A DNA stretch of 64,000 nucleotides from RH-AL1 sp965198495 (GCA_965198495.1 CBDAPL010000001.1:2480001-2544000); one strand, 5' to 3'; shown: positions 8,049 through 17,646, counted from the first letter of the stretch. Made by a program: numbers and translations. The notes: generated by a model not told the origin, from the sequence alone.

Positions 8049-10248
8049 TCACCCGCTCGACCTTGCTCACGATCGGTCGCGCACGCAGCTGCGAGACGAT
8101 CGTGGTGAGATGTTTCAGGTCCGAAACCTCAACGTCGACTACGATCTCGCGAAAATCCGGCGAAACCGGGTTCATCACGACATTATCGATGTTCGCGCCA
8201 TTCTCGCCGATGACTGTGGCGATCGCGCCGAGCGTGCCTGGTTCATTGATCGCGATGATCTGGAGCTTGGCGGGAAAGAAGGGGCGATCACCCTCTTCGA
8301 TGTCCCAGCGCACATCCAGCCAGCGTTCGGATTGATCATCGTAAGCGGTCAGATCCTGCGATTGGATCGGGTAGATCGTGATCGCGACATCGGGATCCAG
8401 AATGCCAACGACGCGATCACCGGGCACCGCGCCACCGTTTGGTGCAAAACGGACTGGCAAATCAGGATGAAGGCCGCCCCTCGCCATAATTTTCCAGTCC
8501 ACCTCGGCGCCAACGCCCGGGAGATGGAACAGCACGTTGGCGTTTGTCCGCGTGCCGAACCAGCCACCCTGGTGTCGCGCCCGCGCGAGCGCGGGTCTGC
8601 GCTCGTCCAAGATGTCCGGATAGACCGCCTTCATCACGTCGTCGGAGAACATCTCGCCACGTCCCACGGCCGCGAGAACGTCGTCGACGCTTGAACGCGC
8701 AAATCGCGGGAGAGCCGCCCTGAGGCGGTCCTCGATATAAGGACGACCTGCCCGCTCGAAGGCACGCGTCACGATCTGGCGCCCTAGCCCGGCATATTGC
8801 GCGCGCATCGCCTCGCGCGTGGCCCGTCGTATAGCCGAACGGGCTTTTCCGGACACGACCAGCGTCTCCCAGATCGCCGGCGGAACCTGCCCCTCTTGAC
8901 GCACGATCTCCACCTCGTCCCCGTTCTGCAGTTCACTGAGGAGCGGCGCCACGTGGCCATTGATCTTGGTGGCCGAGGCGGAGTTCCCCACGTCCGTGTG
9001 CACGGCGTAGGCGAAATCGATAGCGGTGGCGCCCTTGGGCAAAGCTATCAGACGACCGTTTGGCGTGAAGCAGAAGACCTGATCGAGAAAAAGTTCCAGC
9101 TTGGTATGCTCTAGGAATTCTTCGGGCGAACTGCCCTCGGCGAGCGACATGATCGTTCGGCGAAGCCATTGGAACGCCTTGCTCTCGTTCGTCAGCGTGT
9201 CGGTGCCGCGCGCCACGCCATCCTTGTAGAGCACGTGAGCGGCGATGCCGTTGCTGGCGATGTCGTGCATGGATTGGGTGCGGATCTGCAGTTCGACGCG
9301 CTGCCGCCCGGGTCCAACGACGGTCGTATGGATGGAGCGATAGTCGTTCGGTTTCGGCGTCGAAATGTAGTCCTTGAAGCGGCCCGGCACGGTCGGCCAC
9401 TTGGTGTGCAGCACCCCTATGGCCCTATAGCATTCCGCCACCGTGGCGACGATGATGCGAAAGCCGAAGATGTCAGACATCTGCTCGAACGCGATGGATT
9501 TGCGCTCCATCTTCTGCCAGACCGAATAGGGCTGCTTCTGTCGCCCGGCCACTTCGGCTCTTATGCCATCGGCGGCGAGGGCGGACGTGATTTCCTCCTC
9601 GATCGCGACGATACGCAGGTTGTTCCTGCGGCCAATGTCGTCGAGCCGCGCTTCTATGGCGACATAGGCGTCCGGCTTGATGTGGCGGAAGGCAAGGTCC
9701 TCAAGCTCGTCGCGCAGGCGCTGCATGCCCATGCGCCCTGCCAAAGGCGCGTAAATCTCGAGCGTCTCCTCGGCGATCCGCGCACGCTTTTCGGAAGGCA
9801 TGAAACCTAACGTACGCATATTGTGAAGACGATCGGCGAGCTTGACCAGAAGCACGCGCACGTCGGCCGCGATCGCCAACAGCAGCTTACGGAAATTCTC
9901 CGCCTGAATCGCTCGCTTCGAAACGAGATCGAGGCGTTTGAGCTTGGTAAGCCCGTCGACGAGTTCACCGATCTCACGCCCGAAGATCCTGTCGATCTCC
10001 TCGCGCGTCGCCTCCGTATCTTCGATGACATCGTGCAGCACCGCCGCCACGATTGTCGCGTCATCCAGGTTAAGATCGGTAAGTATTCCCGCAACCTCGA
10101 GAGGGTGCGAGAAGTAGGGATCGCCGGATGCGCGCACCTGAGCGCCATGCGCCTGCATCGCGTAGACGTACGCACGGTTGAGCAGGACCTCGTCGGTCCG
10201 CGGGTTGTACCGGCGGACCCGCTCGACCAACTCGTATTGGCGCATCAT
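8041..10248 (-). CDS. rel: Bifunctional (p)ppGpp synthetase/hydrolase (Rel/SpoT)
   Basis: Makes and degrades the stringent-response alarmone. Domain order in the 735 residues: an HD hydrolase domain (FSHPLEVAGIL; HDVIEDT) in the first ~200; a synthetase domain with YRSIHTTVVGP near residue 300; a TGS domain around 385-445 (CFTPNGRLIALPKGATAIDFA); and a C-terminal ACT domain. Both the HD motif and the synthetase motif look intact, as expected for the single long RSH enzyme of Alphaproteobacteria. It lies between rpoZ and pdxJ, the classic arrangement. Confidence 0.95.
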   Translation of the reverse strand: MMRQYELVERVRRYNPRTDEVLLNRAYVYAMQAHGAQVRASGDPYFSHPLEVAGILTDLNLDDATIVAAVLHDVIEDTEATREEIDRIFGREIGELVDGLTKLKRLDLVSKRAIQAENFRKLLLAIAADVRVLLVKLADRLHNMRTLGFMPSEKRARIAEETLEIYAPLAGRMGMQRLRDELEDLAFRHIKPDAYVAIEARLDDIGRRNNLRIVAIEEEITSALAADGIRAEVAGRQKQPYSVWQKMERKSIAFEQMSDIFGFRIIVATVAECYRAIGVLHTKWPTVPGRFKDYISTPKPNDYRSIHTTVVGPGRQRVELQIRTQSMHDIASNGIAAHVLYKDGVARGTDTLTNESKAFQWLRRTIMSLAEGSSPEEFLEHTKLELFLDQVFCFTPNGRLIALPKGATAIDFAYAVHTDVGNSASATKINGHVAPLLSELQNGDEVEIVRQEGQVPPAIWETLVVSGKARSAIRRATREAMRAQYAGLGRQIVTRAFERAGRPYIEDRLRAALPRFARSSVDDVLAAVGRGEMFSDDVMKAVYPDILDERRPALARARHQGGWFGTRTNANVLFHLPGVGAEVDWKIMARGGLHPDLPVRFAPNGGAVPGDRVVGILDPDVAITIYPIQSQDLTAYDDQSERWLDVRWDIEEGDRPFFPAKLQIIAINEPGTLGAIATVIGENGANIDNVVMNPVSPDFREIVVDVEVSDLKHLTTIVSQLRARPIVSKVERVNG

Positions 10249-10367
10249 CGTGGTGGCGTCTCGACCTCCGGTTCCGGCCTGTCGATCAGCGACACTGATC
10301 GCTCCTCGGACTACGCTCGCTCAAACGACACCACTAGCGATAAACGCATACGCTCGAGGCAATCGCG

Positions 10368-10763
10368 CTATTCGCCGTCGTCATCCGTTGCAGCCGGCGG
10401 CACCAGCCCCTCAAGACCGCGCAAGAGATCTTCTTCCGTCATGCGATCGAACTGCACCTCTGTCGCGACATCCGATTGAAGTATCGCAGGAGCGGATGAA
10501 AGGGCTGGAACGACCTCAGCTTCGGGCTCGTCCACCTCTACCTGATTCTGAAGGGAATGAATGAAATCCTCCTTCAGATCTTCTGGAGCCTGCGTCATCT
10601 CCGCGATCTCGCGAAGCGCAACCACTGGATTCTTATCGTTGTCCCTGTCGATGGTCAAAGCTGAGCCGGAAGCGATCAGACGCGCTCTATGACCGGCAAT
10701 CAGGACGAGTTCGAACCTGTTTTCAACCTTGTCGACGCAATCTTCAACCGTAACGCGTGCCAT
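10368..10763 (-). CDS. rpoZ: DNA-directed RNA polymerase omega subunit
   Basis: Omega helps assemble and stabilise beta' of RNA polymerase. The N-terminus MARVTVEDCVDKVENRFELV, then RARLIASG and PVVALREIAE, is the standard RpoZ sequence. The 131 residues include an acidic C-terminal tail typical of Alphaproteobacteria. GAAAGG before the ATG is a plausible ribosome site. It leads the rel gene block; the 271 bp upstream, shared with the divergent NYN gene, should hold both promoters. Confidence 0.95.
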   Translation of the reverse strand: MARVTVEDCVDKVENRFELVLIAGHRARLIASGSALTIDRDNDKNPVVALREIAEMTQAPEDLKEDFIHSLQNQVEVDEPEAEVVPALSSAPAILQSDVATEVQFDRMTEEDLLRGLEGLVPPAATDDDGE

Positions 10764-11034
10764 TTGCCGCCTTTCATAGTTTTAAAACCTGGATCGCGCG
10801 GCATACGCATCGATTTCGGTCTAAGCAACATATCTTTGAGTATCCTGCGTCGATAGATATCGCAAATCGGCCGATTTCAAGACCGCTTTTGTTGTCAGAA
10901 CTTGACGAAATGCTGAAGCGGATCCATTGCTGACTCAAGGATGCGGCGCGTATTCGGCCCGCCCGTCGAGCGCTTGCGTAAAAAGGTTGCAATATCCCTG
11001 TTAAAGCTGATAGAGAAAGACACGAGATATACTT

Positions 11035-11655
11035 ATGGCCGAATTCGATAGGATCGCTCTTTTTATAGACGGCGCCAATCTATATGCTACCGCCAAGGCA
11101 CTTGGCTTTGATATCGACTACAAGCGGCTTTTGAAAGAGTTTCATAGCCGAGGTAAACTTATCCGCGCGTTCTACTACACCGCCCTCGTCGAAGATCAAG
11201 AATACTCTTCAATCCGTCCGCTTATAGATTGGCTCGACTACAATGGGTTCGCCGTCGTGACCAAGCCGACGAAGGAATTCGTGGACGCGCTGGGCCGTCG
11301 CAAAGTCAAGGGTAACATGGACATCGAGCTTGCTGTCGATGCCATGGAGATGGCGGACCATCTCGATCACATCGTCTTGTTCTCGGGCGACGGAGACTTC
11401 AGGTCTTTGGTCGAAGCAGTACAGCGGAAAGGCGTACGCGTCACCGTAGTATCGACCAATTCAACGCAGCCGGCGATGATCGCCGACGAACTGCGCCGCC
11501 AAGCCGACGAGTTCCTCGACCTCATCCATCTGTCGGCGAAAATCGGCCGAGATCCGAGCGAGCGTATCCAGCGCTATCAGGATCGCCGCGGTCCTGCGGT
11601 GCCGTCCGCATCGGTACAGGGTGATCCTCATGATCCTCATCTGGACCAGTTGTGA
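11035..11655 (+). CDS. NYN domain (LabA/DUF88-like) putative ribonuclease
   Basis: The 206 residues carry a PIN-like NYN fold. The N-terminal FIDGANLY supplies the first acidic residue, KGNMDIELAVDAM the second, and LFSGDGDFRSLVE the third cluster; these are the metal-binding acids of NYN nucleases. The remainder (GVRVTVVSTNSTQPAMIADE, LRRQADEFLDL) follows the LabA/DUF88 pattern. An RNA-cleaving role is inferred from the fold. It is divergent from rpoZ and is followed by a uracil-DNA glycosylase gene whose TTG start directly abuts this stop codon. Confidence 0.85.
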   Translation: MAEFDRIALFIDGANLYATAKALGFDIDYKRLLKEFHSRGKLIRAFYYTALVEDQEYSSIRPLIDWLDYNGFAVVTKPTKEFVDALGRRKVKGNMDIELAVDAMEMADHLDHIVLFSGDGDFRSLVEAVQRKGVRVTVVSTNSTQPAMIADELRRQADEFLDLIHLSAKIGRDPSERIQRYQDRRGPAVPSASVQGDPHDPHLDQL

Positions 11656-12357
11656 TTGATCGCTGATCCCGCCGTCGCTTGCATAGGGAGCGCTCTTGAA
11701 CGCGACTCCGAGCCGGAGCACGACTGTCGTCTATGTGCGCGCTTGGCTCGCTTCCGCGATGACGCTCGGAAAGCCGAGCCGACCTGGTTCAACGCGCCCG
11801 TGCCGACCTTTGGTTCGCCATCAGCGCGCTTGCTTATAGTTGGACTAGCGCCCGGTCTGCGCGGTGCGAATCGAACGGGACGCCCCTTCACCGGAGATTT
11901 CGCCGGCGAACTGCTCTACGCCACGCTTCTGTCGCTCGGCTTCGCCCGAGGAACTTACGACCGGCGTGTAGACGATGGTTTGAACCTCATCGATTGCGCC
12001 GTGACCAATGCGGTTCGTTGCGTACCGCCCCAGAATAAGCCGCTTCCGCTTGAAATCCGAACGTGCGAGCGGTTTTTGCGCGGGCGCATCGCGACGTTGC
12101 ATGATCTGCGCGCGATCGTCGCCCTCGGGCGCATCGCCCATGACAGCGTTCTAAGAGCTTTCGGCGTCAAGCTCGCATCTGCTCCCTTCGCGCACGCGCG
12201 TCGCCATGAGCTTAGGAATGTCGATGCGCCATCGATTGCCCTTTTCGATTCATACCATTGCTCACGCTACAATACGAACACCGGTCTGCTCACCGAAACG
12301 ATGTTCCTGAACGTTTTCGCGGCAGTTCGTGCGTGCCTGGATGAAACGCCTTCCTGA
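11656..12357 (+). CDS. Uracil-DNA glycosylase family 5 (UDGb-like)
   Basis: Removes deaminated bases from DNA to start base-excision repair. HDCRLCARLARFR near residues 23-35 gives the first cysteines of the [4Fe-4S] site. LLIVGLAPGLRGANRTGRPFTG follows the UDG motif-A pattern with Gly-Leu-Ala-Pro-Gly in place of the usual catalytic Asp/Asn, as in family 5. NAVRCVPPQNKPLP and the later RYNTN continue the family. The only practical start is TTG at 11656, immediately after the NYN stop, so it is translationally coupled. At 233 residues it is a normal length. Confidence 0.83.
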   Translation: MIADPAVACIGSALERDSEPEHDCRLCARLARFRDDARKAEPTWFNAPVPTFGSPSARLLIVGLAPGLRGANRTGRPFTGDFAGELLYATLLSLGFARGTYDRRVDDGLNLIDCAVTNAVRCVPPQNKPLPLEIRTCERFLRGRIATLHDLRAIVALGRIAHDSVLRAFGVKLASAPFAHARRHELRNVDAPSIALFDSYHCSRYNTNTGLLTETMFLNVFAAVRACLDETPS

Positions 12358-12360
12358 GCG

Positions 12361-12837
12361 TCAGCCGTTCTGCTTCAGCAGGCGGCCTTTTTCGCGGTTC
12401 CAGTCCCGCTGTTTTTCCGTCTCGCGCTTGTCGTGCAATTGCTTACCCTTGGCCAAAGCGATCTCGATCTTCGCCCTGCCTTTCTCGTTGAAGTAGATCT
12501 TGAGCGGGACGATGGTCATTCCTTCGCGCTCTACCCCTTGCGCGATCTTGGCGATCTCGCGGGCGTGAAGCAGGAGTTTGCGCCGCCGCTTGGGTTCGTG
12601 GTTGAAGCGGTTAGCCTGAAGATATTCAGGGATCGTCGCATTGATCAGGAAGATTTCTCCGGAACGCTCGACGGAGGCGTAGCTCTCGGCGATCGTCGCC
12701 TTCCCGGCGCGAAGCGCCTTCACTTCCGTGCCGGACAGCATGATTCCCGCCTCGAACGTCTCGCCGATTTCGTAATTGTAGCGTGCGCGCCGGTTGTCGG
12801 CGGCGACCCTGAAGGTCCCGCCCGATTGCACGGTCAA
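12361..12837 (-). CDS. smpB: SsrA-binding protein SmpB
   Basis: Binds tmRNA and delivers it to stalled ribosomes for trans-translation. The N-terminal NRRARYNYEIGETFEAG and GTEVKALRAGK, and the C-terminal basic tail with KRQDWNREKGRLL, are diagnostic. At 158 residues it is full length. It lies 31 bp downstream of dapA on the same strand, a common neighbour pair in Alphaproteobacteria. tmRNA itself is not in the window. Confidence 0.96.
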   Translation of the reverse strand: MTVQSGGTFRVAADNRRARYNYEIGETFEAGIMLSGTEVKALRAGKATIAESYASVERSGEIFLINATIPEYLQANRFNHEPKRRRKLLLHAREIAKIAQGVEREGMTIVPLKIYFNEKGRAKIEIALAKGKQLHDKRETEKQRDWNREKGRLLKQNG

Positions 12838-12868
12838 GGCGACAGACTTTCGGCGAGGCGCGCGTTGT

Positions 12869-13759
12869 TCAATTCAAGAGACTCGCGTGAACCATCGCTT
12901 GGCGCAGCAGGGCTCGCGCGGTCTCGCTCGCCGGCAGCATCGGTAATCGCACTTCGTCGGCGATGCGGCCGAGTTCGACCAGGGCGGCTTTCGGCCCGGC
13001 CGGATTAGGCTCGGCGAACAGCGCGGCATGTAACGGCGTCAGCTTGTCTTGAATGCGCAGCGCGGTCTTGAAGTCGCCGGCGAGACAGGCGTCCTGCATG
13101 TCCGCGCACTGGCGCGGCGCGACATTCGAGGTGACGGAGATGCATCCATGCCCACCGTGTGCCATGACGGCGAGCGCCGTCATGTCCTCGCCCGAGAGCT
13201 GAATGAAGTCTGGACCAAGGACGCTTCGCTGCATCGCCGTCCGTGCAAGCGACGCGGTCGCGTCTTTTACGCCGACGACATTTTTCAGCTCGTAGAGGCG
13301 CTTCATCGTATCGATCGACATATCGACGACCGACCGTGGCGGGATATTGTAGATGATGATGGGAATGCCCACGGCGTCGTTGATCGTCTTGAAATGATGG
13401 TACATCCCCTCCTGGGATGGCTTGTTGTAATAGGGCGTCACCACGAGCACGCCGTCGGCTCCGACCGTTTCGGCGTAACGCGCGAGATCCATCGCCTCCG
13501 CCGTGCTGTTCGACCCGGCCCCGGCGATGACAGGCGCGCGCCCTCTCGTTTCCTTCACGCAGGCCTCGACGACCCTGCGGTGCTCGGCGTGCGAAAGGGT
13601 CGGACCCTCTCCCGTCGTACCCACCGGCACGAAGCCATGCGTCCCGCTCTCGATCTGCCAATCAACGAGCGCACGGAACGCCGCCTCATCGAACGCTCCG
13701 GATCGGAACGGGGTCACCAGAGCCGTGATCGATCCCCTGAACCTTGCTCCCGACGTCAT
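12869..13759 (-). CDS. dapA: 4-hydroxy-tetrahydrodipicolinate synthase
   Basis: Condenses pyruvate and aspartate semialdehyde in lysine and diaminopimelate synthesis. The TIM-barrel protein has GTTGEG with T48/T49, Y137 in IIYNIPPR, and the Schiff-base lysine K165 in VVGVKDAT. The ATG at 13759 gives 296 residues and has AGGGG upstream; longer frames exist but add non-homologous residues. Just upstream lies a perfect 16-bp palindrome at 13774-13789. It is divergent from the lytic transglycosylase gene and shares a direction with smpB. Confidence 0.95.
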   Translation of the reverse strand: MTSGARFRGSITALVTPFRSGAFDEAAFRALVDWQIESGTHGFVPVGTTGEGPTLSHAEHRRVVEACVKETRGRAPVIAGAGSNSTAEAMDLARYAETVGADGVLVVTPYYNKPSQEGMYHHFKTINDAVGIPIIIYNIPPRSVVDMSIDTMKRLYELKNVVGVKDATASLARTAMQRSVLGPDFIQLSGEDMTALAVMAHGGHGCISVTSNVAPRQCADMQDACLAGDFKTALRIQDKLTPLHAALFAEPNPAGPKAALVELGRIADEVRLPMLPASETARALLRQAMVHASLLN

Positions 13760-13773
13760 GACCGCCCCTTCGT

Positions 13774-13789
13774 GCCGCCCTAGGGCGGC
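13774..13789. promoter_or_regulatory. 16-bp perfect GC-rich palindrome upstream of dapA
   Basis: GCCGCCCTAGGGCGGC reads the same on both strands. It ends 14 bp before the dapA ATG, immediately ahead of its ribosome site, and would form a tight stem in mRNA or serve as a dimer-binding DNA site. No regulator can be named. Confidence 0.4.
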
Positions 13790-13970
13790 CGTATTCCTCT
13801 GGCTCCTTACCGCCGAGCGGCAGAGATAGCGACTCGCTATCATAACGCAAAGGTCGGGATCGCTCATGATTTGCGGTCCTAACGCTCGGGTAACCAACTC
13901 CTAGCAGTATGCGCTGTCCTGATAGGACAAGGCGCTCGAAATCCTCGAAAGCAGCCTACGAAAGTCGGGC

Positions 13971-16208
13971 ATGATCGGTAAGCGTGGCGGGTACATCTTG
14001 CTCGGGTCGATGGCTCTTTGTGTCGTGGCGCTCGCCCCGACGCGCGTCGCCGATGCGCGCCTGCCGCACTGGATGCATCTGTTCGCGGACATCAGACAGG
14101 GCTTAGATCAAGCGGGAGGCGAGATCGTCTCCGCCGTGCGCGGCATACATTGGCCGAAACGTTATCCTCACCCGAGCCTCGCTGACCTGCCTGGTGCTCC
14201 AGAGAGCTCGCCCTACGGCGCCGGCCCGGTTCTCGAGAAGCCGCTTGCCGCTCAGGACGCATCCGCGCTCAGGCAGGCCTATGCCATCGCCATCGCCGAC
14301 GAGCGCATCAAAGCAATCGGCTACAACCCGGCCGGCATAGAGGAGGCGCTGACCGCCTATCACGCCGACAACCTGGCTGCAGGCGATGTCGCAGCCAAGC
14401 AGATTAAGGATCCCCTCGTTCGCACCGCGCTCGAATGGACCGCCCTGCACGACATCGCGCCGAAGATCGGTCTGAGCCGTCTACAGGCTTTCGCCGCCGG
14501 TCACCCCGACTGGCCAGCTCAGACGTGGTTCCGTCATCAGGCCGAAGCGCGTTTGCTCATCGTGCAGGATCCGAAGACGATCGAGGCGTTCTTCACGCAG
14601 ACCGCGCCCGAGACGCAGATTGGCAAGTTCGCGCTGGCGAAAGCCCTCAAGAGCGATGGCCGCGTTAGCGACGGCACCAAGCTTGCGCGCGCGCTCTTTC
14701 GTGAAAGCGATTTGCCCCCGAGTCTCGAAACGAGGCTCAAGGCGGACTTCGGGGCTGACCTCACGAAGGGCGATTACAAGTACCGCGCCGATCGGCTCCT
14801 CTACAAAGATCAGGTGGTGTCCGGGCTGCGAGCGGCTTTCGTCGCCGGGCCTGACGTGTTCGCGCTCGCCAAAGCGCGGGCCGCCGTCATCGCCGACATT
14901 CAGGCGGACAAGAGCATCGCTGCCGTCCCCGCGCTGTTCAAGAATGATCCAGGCTTAATATTCTCCGAAATCCAAAAGCTCCGTCGTGCCGACAAGATCG
15001 ACGAGGCGGCGGCGCTGATGCAGAGCGCGCCGCGCGATCCCGTGCTGCTCATCGACCCAGATGAATGGTGGACGGAGCGTCGCGTCCTAGCCCGCAAGCT
15101 CCTCGACGCCGGCAATGCCGCGACGGCTTACGCGATTTGCGCAAATCATTCGGCTCTCTCGCGCGAAGCTAAAGTGGACGCCGAGTTCCACGCCGGTTGG
15201 ATCGCGCTTCGCTTCCTCAACGATCCAAAGCGAGCGGCCGCGCATTTCGCGACAGCGGCGAAGCTGACGGAAACGCCGACGTCCGTCGCGCGCATCGCTT
15301 ACTGGCAGGGCCGGGCCGCCGAGAGCGCGCTTGAACCGGATTCCGTCGCGACGGCTGACACCTTCTATCGCGCGGCGGCTCAGGAGGCATCGACCTACTA
15401 TGGCCAGCTTGCCCGCCGAGCGCTGCGTATCACGACCGACCCGATCCAGGAGCCGGCCCACGCGGCGGTCGGCGACAATCGTGCGGAAGCGGTTCGCGCC
15501 ATCGAGCTGCTGTATGCGGCGGGCGAGAAGGACGCCGCCTACGCGCTTGCTGCCGATGCCGCGACAAGCCTTAAGGACGAAAGCCAGATGGCGGCGCTCG
15601 CCGCCGTGATCGCGCAGCAGCGGGACGCGCATCTCGCGCTGACGATCGGCAAGTTGATGGGGCAGCACGGGGTACCGGCTGATCCCTTGGCTTTTCCGAC
15701 CTATGGCATTCCGCCGTACCTGGCTTTGCAGAACTCCGCCGCACCTTCCGTCGTCTACTCGGTCGCCCGGCAGGAAAGCGCGTTCCTTCCTACTGTGGTT
15801 TCCAAAGCGGGCGCCAAGGGGCTCATGCAGATGATCGACGCGACAGCGCGGCATACCGCGCTCAAGGCCGGCCTGCCCTTCGACGACAATCGCATGGTGA
15901 CAGACGCGGCTTTCAACGCGCAACTCGGCGCCGCTCATCTCGGCGAGCTGCTGTCAGAACAGGGCGGCTCGTACATCCTGACCTTCGCCGCTTATAATGC
16001 TGGCGGCGGACGCGTTAAGCAGTGGATCGACGCCTATGGCGATCCCCGTCAGCCGGGTGTGGACCCGATCGACTGGGTGGAACGCATCCCCTTCACCGAA
16101 ACGCGCAATTACGTTCAGCGCGTCATGGCAAATGTGGAAATGTACAAGGCCATCTTTGCGGATCAAGCCCGCACCGCGGCCAAACTCGACCACGAGGCTA
16201 AGCTCTGA
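13971..16208 (+). CDS. slt: Soluble lytic murein transglycosylase (Slt type)
   Basis: Periplasmic enzyme that cleaves peptidoglycan glycan strands with formation of 1,6-anhydro-muropeptides. The N-terminal GYILLGSMALCVVALA is a signal sequence. A long alpha-helical superhelix makes up about 550 residues, and the C-terminal lysozyme-like domain begins near 595. The catalytic glutamate is E602 in ARQESAF, followed by SKAGAKGLMQMI and AYNAGGGRVKQWI. The 745 residues match Slt70-type enzymes of Alphaproteobacteria. It is divergent from dapA and convergent with the response regulator gene. Confidence 0.93.
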   Translation: MIGKRGGYILLGSMALCVVALAPTRVADARLPHWMHLFADIRQGLDQAGGEIVSAVRGIHWPKRYPHPSLADLPGAPESSPYGAGPVLEKPLAAQDASALRQAYAIAIADERIKAIGYNPAGIEEALTAYHADNLAAGDVAAKQIKDPLVRTALEWTALHDIAPKIGLSRLQAFAAGHPDWPAQTWFRHQAEARLLIVQDPKTIEAFFTQTAPETQIGKFALAKALKSDGRVSDGTKLARALFRESDLPPSLETRLKADFGADLTKGDYKYRADRLLYKDQVVSGLRAAFVAGPDVFALAKARAAVIADIQADKSIAAVPALFKNDPGLIFSEIQKLRRADKIDEAAALMQSAPRDPVLLIDPDEWWTERRVLARKLLDAGNAATAYAICANHSALSREAKVDAEFHAGWIALRFLNDPKRAAAHFATAAKLTETPTSVARIAYWQGRAAESALEPDSVATADTFYRAAAQEASTYYGQLARRALRITTDPIQEPAHAAVGDNRAEAVRAIELLYAAGEKDAAYALAADAATSLKDESQMAALAAVIAQQRDAHLALTIGKLMGQHGVPADPLAFPTYGIPPYLALQNSAAPSVVYSVARQESAFLPTVVSKAGAKGLMQMIDATARHTALKAGLPFDDNRMVTDAAFNAQLGAAHLGELLSEQGGSYILTFAAYNAGGGRVKQWIDAYGDPRQPGVDPIDWVERIPFTETRNYVQRVMANVEMYKAIFADQARTAAKLDHEAKL

Positions 16209-16235
16209 CCACGATGCGGCCGAACGACCAAACGC

Positions 16236-16271
16236 CAGCTTTCAGTGATTGGGCAGCGTTCAGTGCTTGGG
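16236..16271. repeat. 18-bp imperfect tandem repeat at the response-regulator stop
   Basis: Two adjacent copies (16236-16253 and 16254-16271) of CAGC-TTCAGTG-TTGGG differ at two positions. The second copy contains the stop codon and last codons of the response-regulator gene. It is probably a small tandem duplication. Confidence 0.55.
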
Positions 16272-16646
16272 CTGCATGAAGGCCTCGATCAATCCGAGAA
16301 CCTCACTCACCGCATAGGGTTTTTGGATAAAGCATCGCGCCGGCGCGACGAACGACGCGGTCGGCAGACGTCGTCCCGACGTGACGACGACCTTGATGTA
16401 GGGCCAAAGCGTCTCGATGCGCTCGGCGAGCGCGAAACCATCGATGTGCCCGGGCATCTCGACATCGGTGAACACGACCTTGATGTCGCCGATCTGCGCG
16501 AGCAAGCGCAGCGCCTCGTCGGCATCGCACGCTTCGACGACGTCGAAGCCCGCCTCGCTCAGCATCTCCGTGTTGAACATCCGCAGTAGCGGCTCGTCTT
16601 CCACCACCAGGATCCTGGCATGCTCGCAGCAGGTAGAATGATCCAT
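16260..16646 (-). CDS. Single-domain response regulator (CheY-like receiver)
   Basis: A 128-residue stand-alone REC domain with no output domain. Acidic pocket E16/D17, phospho-acceptor D61 in VVFTDVEMPG, the T89/S90 switch in VVVTSGR, and conserved K109 in CFIQKPY. All key residues are present, so it should be phosphorylated. No histidine kinase, chemotaxis or flagellar gene lies near, so its partner is unknown. Receivers of this type in Alphaproteobacteria often serve phosphorelays; this is inference only. Confidence 0.87.
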   Translation of the reverse strand: MDHSTCCEHARILVVEDEPLLRMFNTEMLSEAGFDVVEACDADEALRLLAQIGDIKVVFTDVEMPGHIDGFALAERIETLWPYIKVVVTSGRRLPTASFVAPARCFIQKPYAVSEVLGLIEAFMQPKH

Positions 16647-16776
16647 TGCGGAAAAGCCTTGAATTGTATGGACATCGTGATGCTCGCCGACTTGCCTTAA
16701 GAGATGCTTTATGGCCGCGGTTAAGGTTTGTGATGATGAATCAAACCTTCACCGCCAGCCGGCTCCGGGGCAGCAC

Positions 16777-17646
16777 ATGACAGGCGTTGTGGAAAGTCGC
16801 TTTTACACCTCGGAAGATGGTTTCGCGCTTCACGCGCTCGACTTCCGTCCGGCAGAGGAAACGAGGCGTACGCCCGTCGTCTGTCTCGCCGGCCTGACGC
16901 GCGGCGCCGTCGACTTCACGACGCTCGCCCAGGCTCTTGCGTTCGCATCTCCTCGTCCAAGGCGCGTCATCGCCTTGGACTACAGAGGGCGCGGGCTTTC
17001 GGATCACGATCCGAATTGGCGCCATTACGATCTCGCGACCGAGAGATCGGATATGCTGAGAGGCCTTTCGCTTTTTGGCGTGAACCGGGCCCACTTCATC
17101 GGCACGTCCCGAGGCGGTCTGAACATCATGGCGATGGCGGCGACGCATCGCGCGATGATCGCGTCGGCCGTCTTCAACGACATCGGCCCGGTCCTCGAGC
17201 CTGCCGGTCTTCGGCGGATCAAGGGCTACGTCGGCACGATGGTCACGCCGAGGAACTTCGACGAGGCGATCAGGCTCATGAAGGTCGGAGCGGCGATGGA
17301 TTTCAAAGGGCTGACGCAAGCGGAATGGCGCATCTTCGCGACGACGACCTTCGGCACCGACGAAAGTGCCTTGCGGCTGCGTTACGATCCGCGGATCGCG
17401 CGAACGCTCGATGCCTTCGATCTCGACAAGCCGATCGCCGATAGCTGGTCTCAATTCGATCTGCTCCGCGGCTTGCCTGTCCTGACCTTGCGCGGCGAAA
17501 ACTCCGACTTGCTGTCAGCGCAAACCCTCACGGAAATGGACAGCCGTTGGCCTCTGTCGCAGATAATGGTCGTGCCTGGCCAAGGTCACGCGCCAATCCT
17601 AGCCGATAAGGCGTCGATCGCTAGGATCGAAGCTTTCCTCGCGTAA
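16777..17646 (+). CDS. Alpha/beta hydrolase
   Basis: A 289-residue cytoplasmic serine hydrolase of the alpha/beta fold. The oxyanion region is VVCLAGLTRG. The nucleophile elbow is FIGTSRGG with S111, and the C-terminal histidine lies in VVPGQGHAPIL. An acidic residue precedes it in LRGENSDLL. The ATG at 16777 follows GGGGCAGC; an upstream ATG at 16711 would add 22 unrelated residues. The substrate is unknown; ester or lactone hydrolysis is the general expectation. Confidence 0.83.
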   Translation: MTGVVESRFYTSEDGFALHALDFRPAEETRRTPVVCLAGLTRGAVDFTTLAQALAFASPRPRRVIALDYRGRGLSDHDPNWRHYDLATERSDMLRGLSLFGVNRAHFIGTSRGGLNIMAMAATHRAMIASAVFNDIGPVLEPAGLRRIKGYVGTMVTPRNFDEAIRLMKVGAAMDFKGLTQAEWRIFATTTFGTDESALRLRYDPRIARTLDAFDLDKPIADSWSQFDLLRGLPVLTLRGENSDLLSAQTLTEMDSRWPLSQIMVVPGQGHAPILADKASIARIEAFLA

